Assembly (NCBI RefSeq): GCF_003696235.1
Contig: NZ_RFFJ01000045.1
Coordinates: 1 to 35,259 of the forward strand
DNA: 35,259 bases
DNA from: Streptomyces triticirhizae
GTDB taxonomy: Bacteria; Actinomycetota; Actinomycetes; Streptomycetales; Streptomycetaceae
Direction of reading: 5' to 3'
A model generated the notes under the pieces. It was not told the DNA's origin. It ran no database searches and worked only from the letters and a program-made list of their open reading frames with translations. Position numbers and translations under genes: made by a program. Below are positions 15,540 through 23,096 of this stretch, one piece after another; the first letter of the stretch is position 1; each line of letters begins with the position of its first letter.

Positions 15540-17792
15540 TCAGCCGTGTGGGCTGGCGCGCAGCAGCGCGTCGTGCAGCAGTGCCGCGTTGCGGGACGGG
15601 GTGTCGCCGTCCCGGGCCCAGCGGTGCAGCCAGTAGAGAAGTCGCTCGCGGTGCCGGCTACCCGGCGTGGCGGCGACCTCCTCGAAGAGTGCGACAACCT
15701 CCTTGAACGCACTGCCAGGAAGCCGGGGCAGGTGGTCGTCCAACCACCGCCGGAGCACGTCAAGGGCGGCCTCCTGAACCGGACTTCGTGCGAGGGCGCG
15801 GGCCCACAACGTGCTGAGGAGGGGGTGGAAGCGCCCCGCGAGCGCCAGCAGCAGCGGGACCTCGGGCACGGCGTCCGGCGGCGCCTCGGGGAGGTCCTTC
15901 TCGGGGAGCGCGGTGCCGGCGGCGAAGACGAAGGCTGACAGGGCACGGGCGGTCAGGGGCGCCCCGTCCTGTGGCTGAGACCACGTCCGGTACGCCGCCA
16001 GGACCTCCGCTGCCCGCCCCCGGTGGATCAGACGCAGCCCGCTCCAGGCCACCGGAGTGAGGGTGCCCCAGTCCTCGCCACGGTCGAGCGCGTCGCGCAA
16101 CACCCGCAGCGCGCGCTCGGGGGCGTCGCGCCCCAGCCAGCCGCCGGCCGCGTTGGCCGCCGTGCCGGCCAGGCGGTGCCCCCGCCGGTTGGCGCCCGAA
16201 CGGGCCCACTCGTGCAGCAGGGCCCACACGGGCTCGGCGGTCTCCGGCTGGCTTCCCGCGACCCCCAGGGCGGTCGCTGCCGCCTGGCGCAGGGGCCAAC
16301 TGGCGCTGGCCGCCCACGGAGTGAGGAAACGGTGTAGCGCGTAGTCGAGGTCCGTCCAGCTCACCATCCCGGCCGCCACCGCCGCGTGGGCGCGCACCTC
16401 GACGTCGGGATGGGTGAGGAGCCCGCGCAACCAGCGGAGCGTCGCGTCGCGTCGGCCATCGAGTCGGGTCCAGGCGTAGCCGAGCACCGCCTGCCGCAGC
16501 AGCGGGCTGCGGAACCTCACGGCGGGCTGGGCCGCCAAGCCCGAGGACGCGGGGCTGACCAGCTCGATCCACGGCTGATCCACGGCGATCCGGTCGCGGT
16601 AGCGAACGTCCGGCGGGCACTCGTCCTGGGGGCTGAGCATCGAGCGAAGGGCCAGTGCGGCGTCGGACACGGTGAGATAGCGGCTGCCCTCCAACACTGC
16701 GGTGGCAAGGGCGAACGCGAGTTGCTCCGGCGCGCGATGGCGGCTGAACCAGGCAGTGACCTGATCACTCGGGTCGCGGAGTGCCCGGACCGCGGCGTCG
16801 AGGTCGCCCCCCGTACTGATCACGTCGGCGAGGCCGGCGGCATGGCCGGCGGAGGGGCGCTCGCGCAGCGCGAGCGTGGCGTTGGAACGCTCCAGGAGTT
16901 CGCGTAGGCGCGCGCGCTCGTGAGCCTCGCTCTCCTCGCCCAGCACGCGACGTTCCAGGATCGCCACCGGGTCCACCGGTGCCATGGCGAACCAGGCGGC
17001 ACCGGACACCGTGGGGGCGACCATGGCCAGCTCCTGGCCTCCGACCAGGACGAGATAGCTCCCGATCGTCCTCAGGCGTTCGGCGGCCCCCGTCAGCGCG
17101 CGGGCTCGTTCGCCGTCCGGCGCGGCGGACATCGACGGCGCGTCCTCGTCCAACAAGGCCAGATACGCGCCGACTTCGGTCGGCGGCTCCCAACCCGCGG
17201 ACAGCGGACGCCCGGGATCGAGCAGCCGATGACAGGAACCGGCGACCCCGGTGACGGCCAGGACCTCGCCCAGCAGATTGACGGCTGCGGCCTCCCTCCC
17301 ACTGCCGGGAGGGCCGGTCAGGAGCAGGAGATGGTGCTCCCGCAGCGCCTCCACCGCGTCGGCGTAGCCCTCGGGGGCGACAAACCGCTCGGTATGGCCG
17401 ACGAGTTCGGTCTCGGCCAGGCGAACGGCCGCGAGCGCGCCACGCACCGGGCCGCCGCGCCCCTCGTCCGCACCGCCGACGCGGAAGCCGCCTCCAAAGC
17501 TGACCGAGTCGTTGAAGAGCGCGAGTGTGCCGATGCGGGTTCCGGCGGTCTCGGACCGCAACTGCTCGACGATCCGGTCGGCCAGCGCGCCGGCACGCGC
17601 GGCCTCGGAGCGTTCCTCGTCGTCGGCGCCACCGCCGCCGGCCAGACCACGCAGCGCCGCCGCGACGTCGACGGGGCCGTCCTCGTCGTCGGGTGGGTGC
17701 CCCGTGCCGGTCTCTCCCCGCTCGTCACCCGTCGTCGGCTCCTCCCGGGAGCCTTCGTCAGCGCTCGCCGACGCTTCGTCCTCGACACTCAT
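15540..17792 (-). CDS. Large P-loop-like protein with HEAT-type repeats
   Basis: 750 residues. Residues 1-70 are acidic and disordered. At 86-107 is a compact beta motif (LALFNDSVSFGGGFRVGG) that resembles the C-terminus of the preceding small protein. A P-loop-like segment, LLLLTGPPGSGREAAAVNLL, lies at about 155-174, but the Walker A Lys is Arg and the following Ser/Thr is Glu, so nucleotide hydrolysis is doubtful. A possible Walker B-like YLALLDED follows. The C-terminal half (about 440-745) is helical, with HEAT-like repeats (PDVEVRAHAAVAAGMVSW, WPLRQAAATALGVAG). The layout recalls STAND-type sensors with a beta or amyloid-like N-terminus, NTPase and superhelical repeats, but in degenerate form. 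It starts 18 bases after the small protein's stop, within the TerY-type operon; no clear ribosome binding site is visible. Confidence 0.7.
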   Translation of the reverse strand: MSVEDEASASADEGSREEPTTGDERGETGTGHPPDDEDGPVDVAAALRGLAGGGGADDEERSEAARAGALADRIVEQLRSETAGTRIGTLALFNDSVSFGGGFRVGGADEGRGGPVRGALAAVRLAETELVGHTERFVAPEGYADAVEALREHHLLLLTGPPGSGREAAAVNLLGEVLAVTGVAGSCHRLLDPGRPLSAGWEPPTEVGAYLALLDEDAPSMSAAPDGERARALTGAAERLRTIGSYLVLVGGQELAMVAPTVSGAAWFAMAPVDPVAILERRVLGEESEAHERARLRELLERSNATLALRERPSAGHAAGLADVISTGGDLDAAVRALRDPSDQVTAWFSRHRAPEQLAFALATAVLEGSRYLTVSDAALALRSMLSPQDECPPDVRYRDRIAVDQPWIELVSPASSGLAAQPAVRFRSPLLRQAVLGYAWTRLDGRRDATLRWLRGLLTHPDVEVRAHAAVAAGMVSWTDLDYALHRFLTPWAASASWPLRQAAATALGVAGSQPETAEPVWALLHEWARSGANRRGHRLAGTAANAAGGWLGRDAPERALRVLRDALDRGEDWGTLTPVAWSGLRLIHRGRAAEVLAAYRTWSQPQDGAPLTARALSAFVFAAGTALPEKDLPEAPPDAVPEVPLLLALAGRFHPLLSTLWARALARSPVQEAALDVLRRWLDDHLPRLPGSAFKEVVALFEEVAATPGSRHRERLLYWLHRWARDGDTPSRNAALLHDALLRASPHG

Positions 17793-17810
17793 GGCAGAAC
17801 AGGCGGCCGA

Positions 17811-18206
17811 TCAGAGGATGTTCCAGCTGCCCTTGATCTCCACCTTCTCGTTGAAGACCTGCGCGTTCTTGATCGAGACGGCGTTCACCTGGCCCCCGAG
17901 CCTCTCCACCTGGCCGGCCTCGCGCACCAACTCCCGGACCTCGGCGGCGAAGTCCGGATCACGGGTGAGATGGGTCAGCAGCATCCGCTGGAGCGTCTCC
18001 CTGGCCTGCTCGTCCTCGGGGGCCCGCTGGACCCGCCCCAGCGCGGCCTCGGCCTCGGCGTCTCCCCGGAAACGGGCCCGTAGCCGAGTCAACAACCGCT
18101 CGCCACCACCCCAACCGGCTCTACCCGCCTCCTCGCCCGCCGACTCCAGAGCCCCCTTGGCCACCAGTCCCACTCCGGCGATCGCGATCGCGGTGATCGG
18201 CTCCAC
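17811..18206 (-). CDS. Small helical protein with C-terminal amyloid-like motif
   Basis: 131 residues from GTG 18206, with GGGGG five bases upstream; first gene of the TerY-type operon. The N-terminus begins with a short hydrophobic Ala/Gly helix (ITAIAIAGVGLVAKGALESAGEEAG), followed by amphipathic helices (about 36-105). The last 25 residues switch to a beta pattern, VNAVSIKNAQVFNEKVEIKG then SWNIL. This order (hydrophobic helical domain, then a short C-terminal beta motif) resembles the Bell-domain plus BASS amyloid-motif proteins described near bacterial NLR genes. The next gene carries a similar motif near its N-terminus, as receptor/effector pairs do in those systems. That parallel is inference; I cannot match the motif to a named BASS family. 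Confidence 0.7.
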   Translation of the reverse strand: MEPITAIAIAGVGLVAKGALESAGEEAGRAGWGGGERLLTRLRARFRGDAEAEAALGRVQRAPEDEQARETLQRMLLTHLTRDPDFAAEVRELVREAGQVERLGGQVNAVSIKNAQVFNEKVEIKGSWNIL

Positions 18207-18310
18207 TGAATCCCCCGTTTCCCCTCAGGCACACGGACTGCGTGACCAACGATATGAGAGTGAACGGAGAACTACCGAGCGTTTCGCTGAACTTGCTCGG
18301 ATCTTTGCGT
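18207..18310 (-). promoter_or_regulatory. Probable promoter region of the eight-gene TerY-type operon
   Basis: This 104-bp gap is less GC-rich than its surroundings. Read on the minus strand it contains CATATCG as a possible -10 about 50 bases before the GTG. Just upstream is an inverted repeat, CCGAGC-14-GCTCGG (18275-18300), that could be an operator. No matching -35 is evident. No other gap in the operon is longer than 54 bases, so this is the likely main promoter. Confidence 0.4.
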
Positions 18311-19102
18311 TTACTGAACAACCTCTTCCGAAGGACGCCGGGTTTCGTCCACCCGCTCCCGCGCCGTGGCCCCGCTGGCCCCGGCGGACGCGTGCCAGGT
18401 CTTGGCGAGGGCCCCGGGGTCGTCGGCGTGACAGTGGATGAGGCGGGCCGTCACGGGGCGGCCCAGGGGACGGTGGAAGGTGAGGGGAGCGGTGAGTTCC
18501 ACGGTCAGGGTGGTCTGGCCGGCGACGGCGAGGTCGGCGGTGCCCGACTCCGGGTCCACGGCGAGCGGCCCGCCGGAGCGGAAGCGGCGGTTGACCCGCA
18601 CGTCCGAGACCTGTTCGGCCGGCACGCTGATGTCGACCAGCGCGCCATAGCGCAGCCGCAACGAGCCGTCGGCGCCCACCAGATGGGGCCGCACCACACA
18701 GGAGAGGCGGAGTTCCACGGCGAGGAACGTTCCCCACAGCCCGAGCGCGAGCAGGATCGCGTGCACCAGGGGCCAGGGGATCAGAAGGGCCAGGGCCACC
18801 GTCTCCACCACCGAGACGGTCAGCATGATCCAGAAGAGCGGGGACTCGGCCCGCGCATAGCCGAACGCCCGATCCCCCGCGCGCCGCCCGTGCGGGCCCC
18901 GGCGCAGCAGCCAGCGCACCAGGCAGCCGGCGAGGAGCAGTTGGTGCCGGGCCAGCCGGCGCGCGCCCCGCCAGGCCGCGCCCCTGGAACGCTCCGCGCC
19001 CACGGGGTCCACCGGACTCACCGGACTCACCGGGTCCGCCGAACCCGCCGGGCCCGTCGAACCGGCCGCGCCCGCCGAACCCGCCGGCTCCGCCGCGCTC
19101 AT
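18311..19102 (-). CDS. Membrane protein coupled to a MerR regulator
   Basis: 263 residues from ATG 19102, overlapping the MerR stop by four bases (ATGA). The first 40 residues are low-complexity (Gly/Ala/Ser/Pro; 9-bp DNA repeats near 19012-19030). An Arg-rich stretch follows, then two membrane helices (SPLFWIMLTVSVVETVALALLIPW and LVHAILLALGLWGTFLAVEL, about 86-128), then a beta-rich cytoplasmic domain with LRYGALVDISVPAEQVSDVRVNRRF, which resembles a bacterial PH-like domain. No enzyme motif is visible. Coupling to the MerR gene suggests that the protein is produced with, and may act in, the response the regulator controls. The stop is TAA. Confidence 0.78.
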   Translation of the reverse strand: MSAAEPAGSAGAAGSTGPAGSADPVSPVSPVDPVGAERSRGAAWRGARRLARHQLLLAGCLVRWLLRRGPHGRRAGDRAFGYARAESPLFWIMLTVSVVETVALALLIPWPLVHAILLALGLWGTFLAVELRLSCVVRPHLVGADGSLRLRYGALVDISVPAEQVSDVRVNRRFRSGGPLAVDPESGTADLAVAGQTTLTVELTAPLTFHRPLGRPVTARLIHCHADDPGALAKTWHASAGASGATARERVDETRRPSEEVVQ

Positions 19103-19893
19103 CGGGCGCGCTCCGCGAGCAGCCGCATGGCCCGGCGGATGACGGCGCCCTGCGCCGGGCTGTGCTCGGCGAAGAACGCCTCGGCGAACGGGCCGGCCAG
19201 CTCGGCCGGTTCGACATCCCCCGCCAGCCGCACCACCGCGTCCGGCACGCTCGCCGCGATGGTCACGGCCAGGGGCTCCACCCGTGGGTCGTCCTCGGCG
19301 GCCTCGGCCAGCGCGTCCAGCCGCTCATAGATCCGGTAGGCCGCCTCCATCGCCTCCGGGTCGTCCCCGAAGGCCCCGGCCAGTCCGGCCAGCCAGGGCT
19401 CGTCGGCCTCGTCCCCCGCCGTTCCCTCCAGCAGCGCCATCAACTCCCGCTCCCGGACCGCCGAGGCCGGCTCCGGCCGGGCCAGGCCGGCGGCCGTCCG
19501 GCGCATCCGCCGGAAGAGCGCGGCGAGTTCGGGCGAGACCGGCCCCTCGGCCGGCAGCTCCTCGTGCCGCCCCGCCTCCGCCAGCAGCTCGGCCACCCGG
19601 GCGCGGCGCAGCCGGATCGCGTTCTCCTGGCGGGCGAGTTCGGCGTCGAGTTCGGTCAGCACCTCGCGCAGTTCGACGCCGCTGTCGTCGGCGAGCACGT
19701 CGCGGACGTCGTCCAGGCTCAGCCCGAGCGCGGTCAGCCGCCGCACCCGCACGACGAGGTAGATGTCGCGCAGCCCGTAGTCCCGGTAACCGCCGGCGGT
19801 GCGGCGCGGTTCGGGCAGCAGCCCGATGTGGTGGTAGTGCCGCACGGTCCGTGGGGTGACCCCGGCCAGCGCGGCCAGCTCTCCGATGCGCAT
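19099..19893 (-). CDS. MerR-family transcriptional regulator
   Basis: 264 residues from ATG 19893. The N-terminal winged helix is textbook MerR (MRIGELAALAGVTPRTVRHYHHIGLLPEPRR..GYRDYG), followed by the second DNA-binding helix and a long coiled coil (about 80-110). The C-terminal domain is about 150 residues, Ala/Glu-rich and helical, as in drug- or stress-sensing members that bind a ligand rather than metal; there is no Cys cluster for metal. MerR proteins activate by untwisting a promoter with an over-long spacer. Its own upstream region has a TTGACC -35-like box and a repeated 13-bp element, so autoregulation is likely. It is translationally coupled to the downstream membrane protein. Confidence 0.9.
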   Translation of the reverse strand: MRIGELAALAGVTPRTVRHYHHIGLLPEPRRTAGGYRDYGLRDIYLVVRVRRLTALGLSLDDVRDVLADDSGVELREVLTELDAELARQENAIRLRRARVAELLAEAGRHEELPAEGPVSPELAALFRRMRRTAAGLARPEPASAVRERELMALLEGTAGDEADEPWLAGLAGAFGDDPEAMEAAYRIYERLDALAEAAEDDPRVEPLAVTIAASVPDAVVRLAGDVEPAELAGPFAEAFFAEHSPAQGAVIRRAMRLLAERAR

Positions 19894-19913
19894 GGCCCCA
19901 GTGAAGACGTTGC

Positions 19914-19944
19914 CGTCGCGTCAGGGTCAAGCGTCGCGTCAGGG
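19914..19944 (-). promoter_or_regulatory. MerR-type promoter with duplicated 13-bp element
   Basis: CCTGACGCGACG-type elements occur twice in direct repeat (plus-strand copies CGTCGCGTCAGGG at 19914-19926 and 19932-19944, period 18). On the minus strand TTGACC (19930-19925) lies between them as a good -35, about 32 bases before the MerR ATG. The leader would be very short or absent. Confidence 0.55.
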
Positions 19945-20032
19945 CGGAGCGCCGCGTCGGGTTCGGGCGACCGGGGCTTCGGGCGACCGGCGTCCGCGTG
20001 GCCGGGCGCCCGGGCCAAGGACCGGGCACCGG

Positions 20033-20055
20033 GCACCGGGGTCAGGCCCCGGTGC
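20033..20055 (-). terminator. Hairpin centred on the stop codon of the RCK gene
   Basis: GCACCGGGG-TCAGG-CCCCGGTGC is a perfect 9-bp stem with a 5-base loop. The loop contains the TGA stop of the RCK-channel gene (20042-20044). It is the strongest hairpin at this gene end and a likely terminator; it could also slow release at the stop. Confidence 0.6.
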
Positions 20056-22099
20056 GGCGGCCCCCGTCGGCCGGGCCCGGCGTTCCGGCCGTGCCCCGGC
20101 CCAGCAGTTCGGCGAGCCCGCGCCGGGTCGCGGCGACCACCACCCGGTCCCTGGCCCGCAGCACATAGCCGGGATGCACGTCCCACAGCAGCCCGCCCGT
20201 GCCGCCGCCATGCGCCGGGGCGCGGACGGCGGACAGGTCGGGATGCCGTTCCCCCGGCGCCGACAGGTCCAGGGCGAGAACCCGCCAGGCCCCGGGCCGG
20301 GACGCCTCGGCCACGGTCCGCCCCCGGAACCGTGGGAAGTCGGCCACCTCCAGCGCGGCGAAGAGCAGCACCTTCCGTTCCACGGGGATCGCGCCGAGGA
20401 TCTGCCGCCCCATCATCGCGCTGGCGAACGCGGGGGCGGCGAGGGTGGAGACGCTCCGGCTGCGGGTGAGCGCCTCCGGGTGCGCGGCGCGCAGGGTGCG
20501 GTAGACGACGGTGGCGAAGTCGTCGTCGTAGAGGCGGAGCGCCACCCTGAGGTCGGGCTTGACGCTTCTGGCGTGCAGCACCGCCTCCAGGTTGGTGGCG
20601 TCAGCGCTGGTCAGCGCGAGGAGTGCGCGCGCCCGGTGGATCTTGGCCGACTCCAGCACGTCCTCCTGGGTGACGTCGCCGAGCACCACGGGAACCTGGA
20701 GCCGGCGAGCCAACGGGATGCCCCTGGCCTCGGGGTCCTCCTCCACGCACACCACCGGGATGTCCATCTCCCGGAGTTGGGCCAGCACCCGGGTGCCGAT
20801 CTTGCCCAGGCCGAGCAGCACCACATGGCCGGAGAGGCCGCGCGGCGGGCGCGGCAGGTTGGCGGTGCCACGGAACGCGCCGAGCGCCTGGAGCGCCGCC
20901 GCGATCAGGATCGGCAACAGCGCCAACCCGACGAGCCCCGACACCAGTTGGATGGTCTGCCGGGGCACCGGCTCGTCGACCGCCGGGTCGCCGATGGCGA
21001 ACAGGTCGAGCAGCGTCAGATAGGCGGCGTTGAGCACGTCGCCGCCGGTGGTCCGCCACAGCGTCAACGCGAGGGCCAGCACGGCGATCGCGACGCCCAG
21101 CAGCGAGTACCGCAGTCGGCGGGAGAAGATCTCCGCCAGCGGCGCCATCCGCCGCGCCAGCCGTCGCGGGGGTAACGCGGGGCCCGCGTGGGTCACCGTC
21201 TCCAGCACGACGGTGCCGCGCCCGGTGGCCTCGCCCACCGCCCGGTCGTCGGGCAGGAGTTGCGGGCCCTGCGGCCCGCTGTTGTCGGAACCCTCGGCGC
21301 CCGCCGGGTCGTTGACCGTGGCCGAGAGCAACGCGAGGGTGCACAGCCCGGGGTCGGCGATTTCGCCGCTGGCCGGCGGGGTGCGTTCCACGGCGCGCAG
21401 CAGCAGCCCGTCGGCGCGGACGACCTTGCGGGTGCCGGCCACGGCGGTGGCGGCGAGCGCGGGCGCCGCGGTGTCGGCGTCCGACAGCACGGTCGTGGCC
21501 GCGTCCAGCTCTCTCGGATCGGTGTCGGGCAGCGCCACCGAGGCGGCCTGGTCGAGGAGTTGGGCGAGGTGCTGGCCCAGGCGGCGGTTGTAGTGGCGGA
21601 TGACCAGGCGGAGGTGGGGGTTGAGCCGGCGCGCGGCGAGGGCGCCGCGCAGGTTGGTCTCGTCGTCGTCGTAGACGAGGGCGAGCGCGGTGGCGTTGGC
21701 CACGCCGGCCCGGCGGAGAACCTCCTGGGTGGGTTCGGCGGCGGTCATCTCCCCGATGGGGACGCGGATGCCGCCGCCGGTGGTGTCGTCGCCGGGGGCG
21801 CCAGGGGTGCCGGGGGCACCGGCGACGGGCGCGTTCGAGGGGCGGTTGATCGCCGCCGAGACCCGGCCGATGAGCGCGGAGACCCGGGGCCGCGCCCCGA
21901 CGGTGGCCTCGCCGCCCCCGCCGCCACCGTCCGCCGGCGGCATGACCAGCGTGACGCGCTCCCGGTAGACGTCGTGCAGCTCCTCGGCGAGCCGCACGGC
22001 CAACGCGTCGTCGCCGCAGACGATCATGTGCCCCGTGCCGACGGTCCGTTGGCCCTGCTGCGGGACCCGCTTGGGGTCCGGTGGGGAGAGGGGAATCAC
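20042..22099 (-). CDS. Channel-like protein with two RCK/TrkA-N domains
   Basis: 685 residues from GTG 22099 (weak ribosome binding site). An N-terminal TrkA-N-like NAD-binding fold (HMIVCGDDALAVRLAEELHD) is interrupted by a Gly/Pro/Ala-rich insert. The pore unit has helix RYSLLGVAIAVLALALTLW, a re-entrant loop with YLTLLDLFAIGDP, and helix TIQLVSGLVGLALLPILIAAALQALG. A second full RCK domain follows (HVVLLGLGKIGTRVLAQLREM...) with its C-terminal subdomain. The order RCK-pore-RCK recalls CASTOR/POLLUX-type channels, but TVGYGD is absent from the loop, so the ion is uncertain. Codon 309 (21173-21175) is a leucine TTA in GPALPPRR, just before the pore helices, so translation of the channel part should need bldA tRNA. 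Confidence 0.82.
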   Translation of the reverse strand: MIPLSPPDPKRVPQQGQRTVGTGHMIVCGDDALAVRLAEELHDVYRERVTLVMPPADGGGGGGEATVGARPRVSALIGRVSAAINRPSNAPVAGAPGTPGAPGDDTTGGGIRVPIGEMTAAEPTQEVLRRAGVANATALALVYDDDETNLRGALAARRLNPHLRLVIRHYNRRLGQHLAQLLDQAASVALPDTDPRELDAATTVLSDADTAAPALAATAVAGTRKVVRADGLLLRAVERTPPASGEIADPGLCTLALLSATVNDPAGAEGSDNSGPQGPQLLPDDRAVGEATGRGTVVLETVTHAGPALPPRRLARRMAPLAEIFSRRLRYSLLGVAIAVLALALTLWRTTGGDVLNAAYLTLLDLFAIGDPAVDEPVPRQTIQLVSGLVGLALLPILIAAALQALGAFRGTANLPRPPRGLSGHVVLLGLGKIGTRVLAQLREMDIPVVCVEEDPEARGIPLARRLQVPVVLGDVTQEDVLESAKIHRARALLALTSADATNLEAVLHARSVKPDLRVALRLYDDDFATVVYRTLRAAHPEALTRSRSVSTLAAPAFASAMMGRQILGAIPVERKVLLFAALEVADFPRFRGRTVAEASRPGAWRVLALDLSAPGERHPDLSAVRAPAHGGGTGGLLWDVHPGYVLRARDRVVVAATRRGLAELLGRGTAGTPGPADGGRRTGA

Positions 22100-22136
22100 G
22101 ACGGAATGACGTTCCCTTCGGCTCGAATGGTTTCGC

Positions 22137-22170
22137 GACGGGCAGGGTCCGTGCGGGACGGGCAGGGTCC
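22137..22170. repeat. 14-bp direct repeat, period 20
   Basis: GACGGGCAGGGTCC occurs at 22137-22150 and 22157-22170 in the gap between the RCK gene and the hydrolase gene. Beyond it are further short CGTTCCCGTTG-like repeats to about 22230. No gene or clear promoter is visible in this 193-bp gap. Confidence 0.6.
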
Positions 22171-22292
22171 CGTGCGGGGAGCGACCGTTCCCGTTGGTCG
22201 CTCCCGTGGATCGTTCCCGTTGACCGCTGGCGAGGACCGCCCGGGGACGGCTCGACCGCTCTCGTGGTGGGGCGGACCCGGGCGCCCCGGAC

Positions 22293-23096
22293 TTACTGCC
22301 CGCGCGGGACGGCGAGGATGTCCCGCACGACGGAATGTCCCAGATAGTCGAGGACGTTGTGGGGCCACAGCGGCGCGACGGAGATGTCGTCGACCGACTC
22401 GACCCCGGCGAAGACCCGGGCCAGCCGGCCGCGCGGGACGGCGACGAAGTCGCCGACGTCCGCGACGTTGACCCAACGCGCCACCCCGGGCGGGCGCGCA
22501 CCCAGACCGGCGACCGGCGGCGGTTGGAGCCGGTCGAAGATCGCGGCCGGCAGCGCGAGCGGCGAGCCCAGGGTGAGGAACAGGTCGACGCGCGGCTCGG
22601 GCAGCCGGTGCAGGGCCTCGTAGGCGACCACGCTGCCCAGCGAGTGCGCGATGACGATCCTCGGCCGGTGCCGCTCCAGCGCCCGCACGACCCGATCCAA
22701 CACCCGCTCCCGCGCCGGGGCGCCGAAGTACCGGGTGACCTCGGGGAAGAACAGCCGCACGGCGCGTTCGACCACCGCCGGAGCGGCCCCGGCCCGCTGG
22801 GCGACCTGCCCGCAGACCCAGCGCAGCCAGCCGGTCGCCCGCCCCTGGACAGCGCTGGTGTCCACCCCCCAGGCCGCCGCCCAGCGGGTCACGAACTCCG
22901 CCTCGGCCTCGTCGAGTTGGTCGCCCTGGCGCTGACCGCGCAGGAGGTCGGCGTAGTACGCCGTCCGCAGGTCGAGCCCCGAGTCCGGTCCAAGCGCGGC
23001 GGCCCACGCGGCGCGCAGCCGCGTGGCCCCGGCCTCCGGGTCGGCGTCGCCGGCGCGGTAGTTCCGCACCCCGTGTATCCCCAACGCCCGCGTCAC
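22293..23096 (-). CDS. Alpha/beta hydrolase (lipase/esterase-like)
   Basis: 267 residues from GTG 23096, whose GTGA overlaps the stop of the caspase-STAND gene by four bases. Hydrolase features are an N-terminal ALGIHGV oxyanion-type motif, the nucleophile elbow IAHSLGS with Ser152, an acid candidate in NVADVGDFVAV (Asp213 or Asp215), and a late His in YLGHSVV (His254). A helical lid-like segment (about 45-125) separates the first strand from the elbow. No signal peptide or membrane segment is evident, so it acts in the cytoplasm or at the inner membrane face. The substrate could be lipid, ester or peptide. Coupling to a caspase-STAND gene makes it a candidate effector or immune partner; that role is inference. 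Confidence 0.8.
   Translation of the reverse strand: MTRALGIHGVRNYRAGDADPEAGATRLRAAWAAALGPDSGLDLRTAYYADLLRGQRQGDQLDEAEAEFVTRWAAAWGVDTSAVQGRATGWLRWVCGQVAQRAGAAPAVVERAVRLFFPEVTRYFGAPARERVLDRVVRALERHRPRIVIAHSLGSVVAYEALHRLPEPRVDLFLTLGSPLALPAAIFDRLQPPPVAGLGARPPGVARWVNVADVGDFVAVPRGRLARVFAGVESVDDISVAPLWPHNVLDYLGHSVVRDILAVPRGQ

Noticed and set aside
19012..19092. Short GC-rich repeats as a possible CRISPR or mobile element
   Set aside because: They are 9-bp repeats encoding a Gly/Ala/Ser/Pro low-complexity stretch in a real gene, with no spacers.
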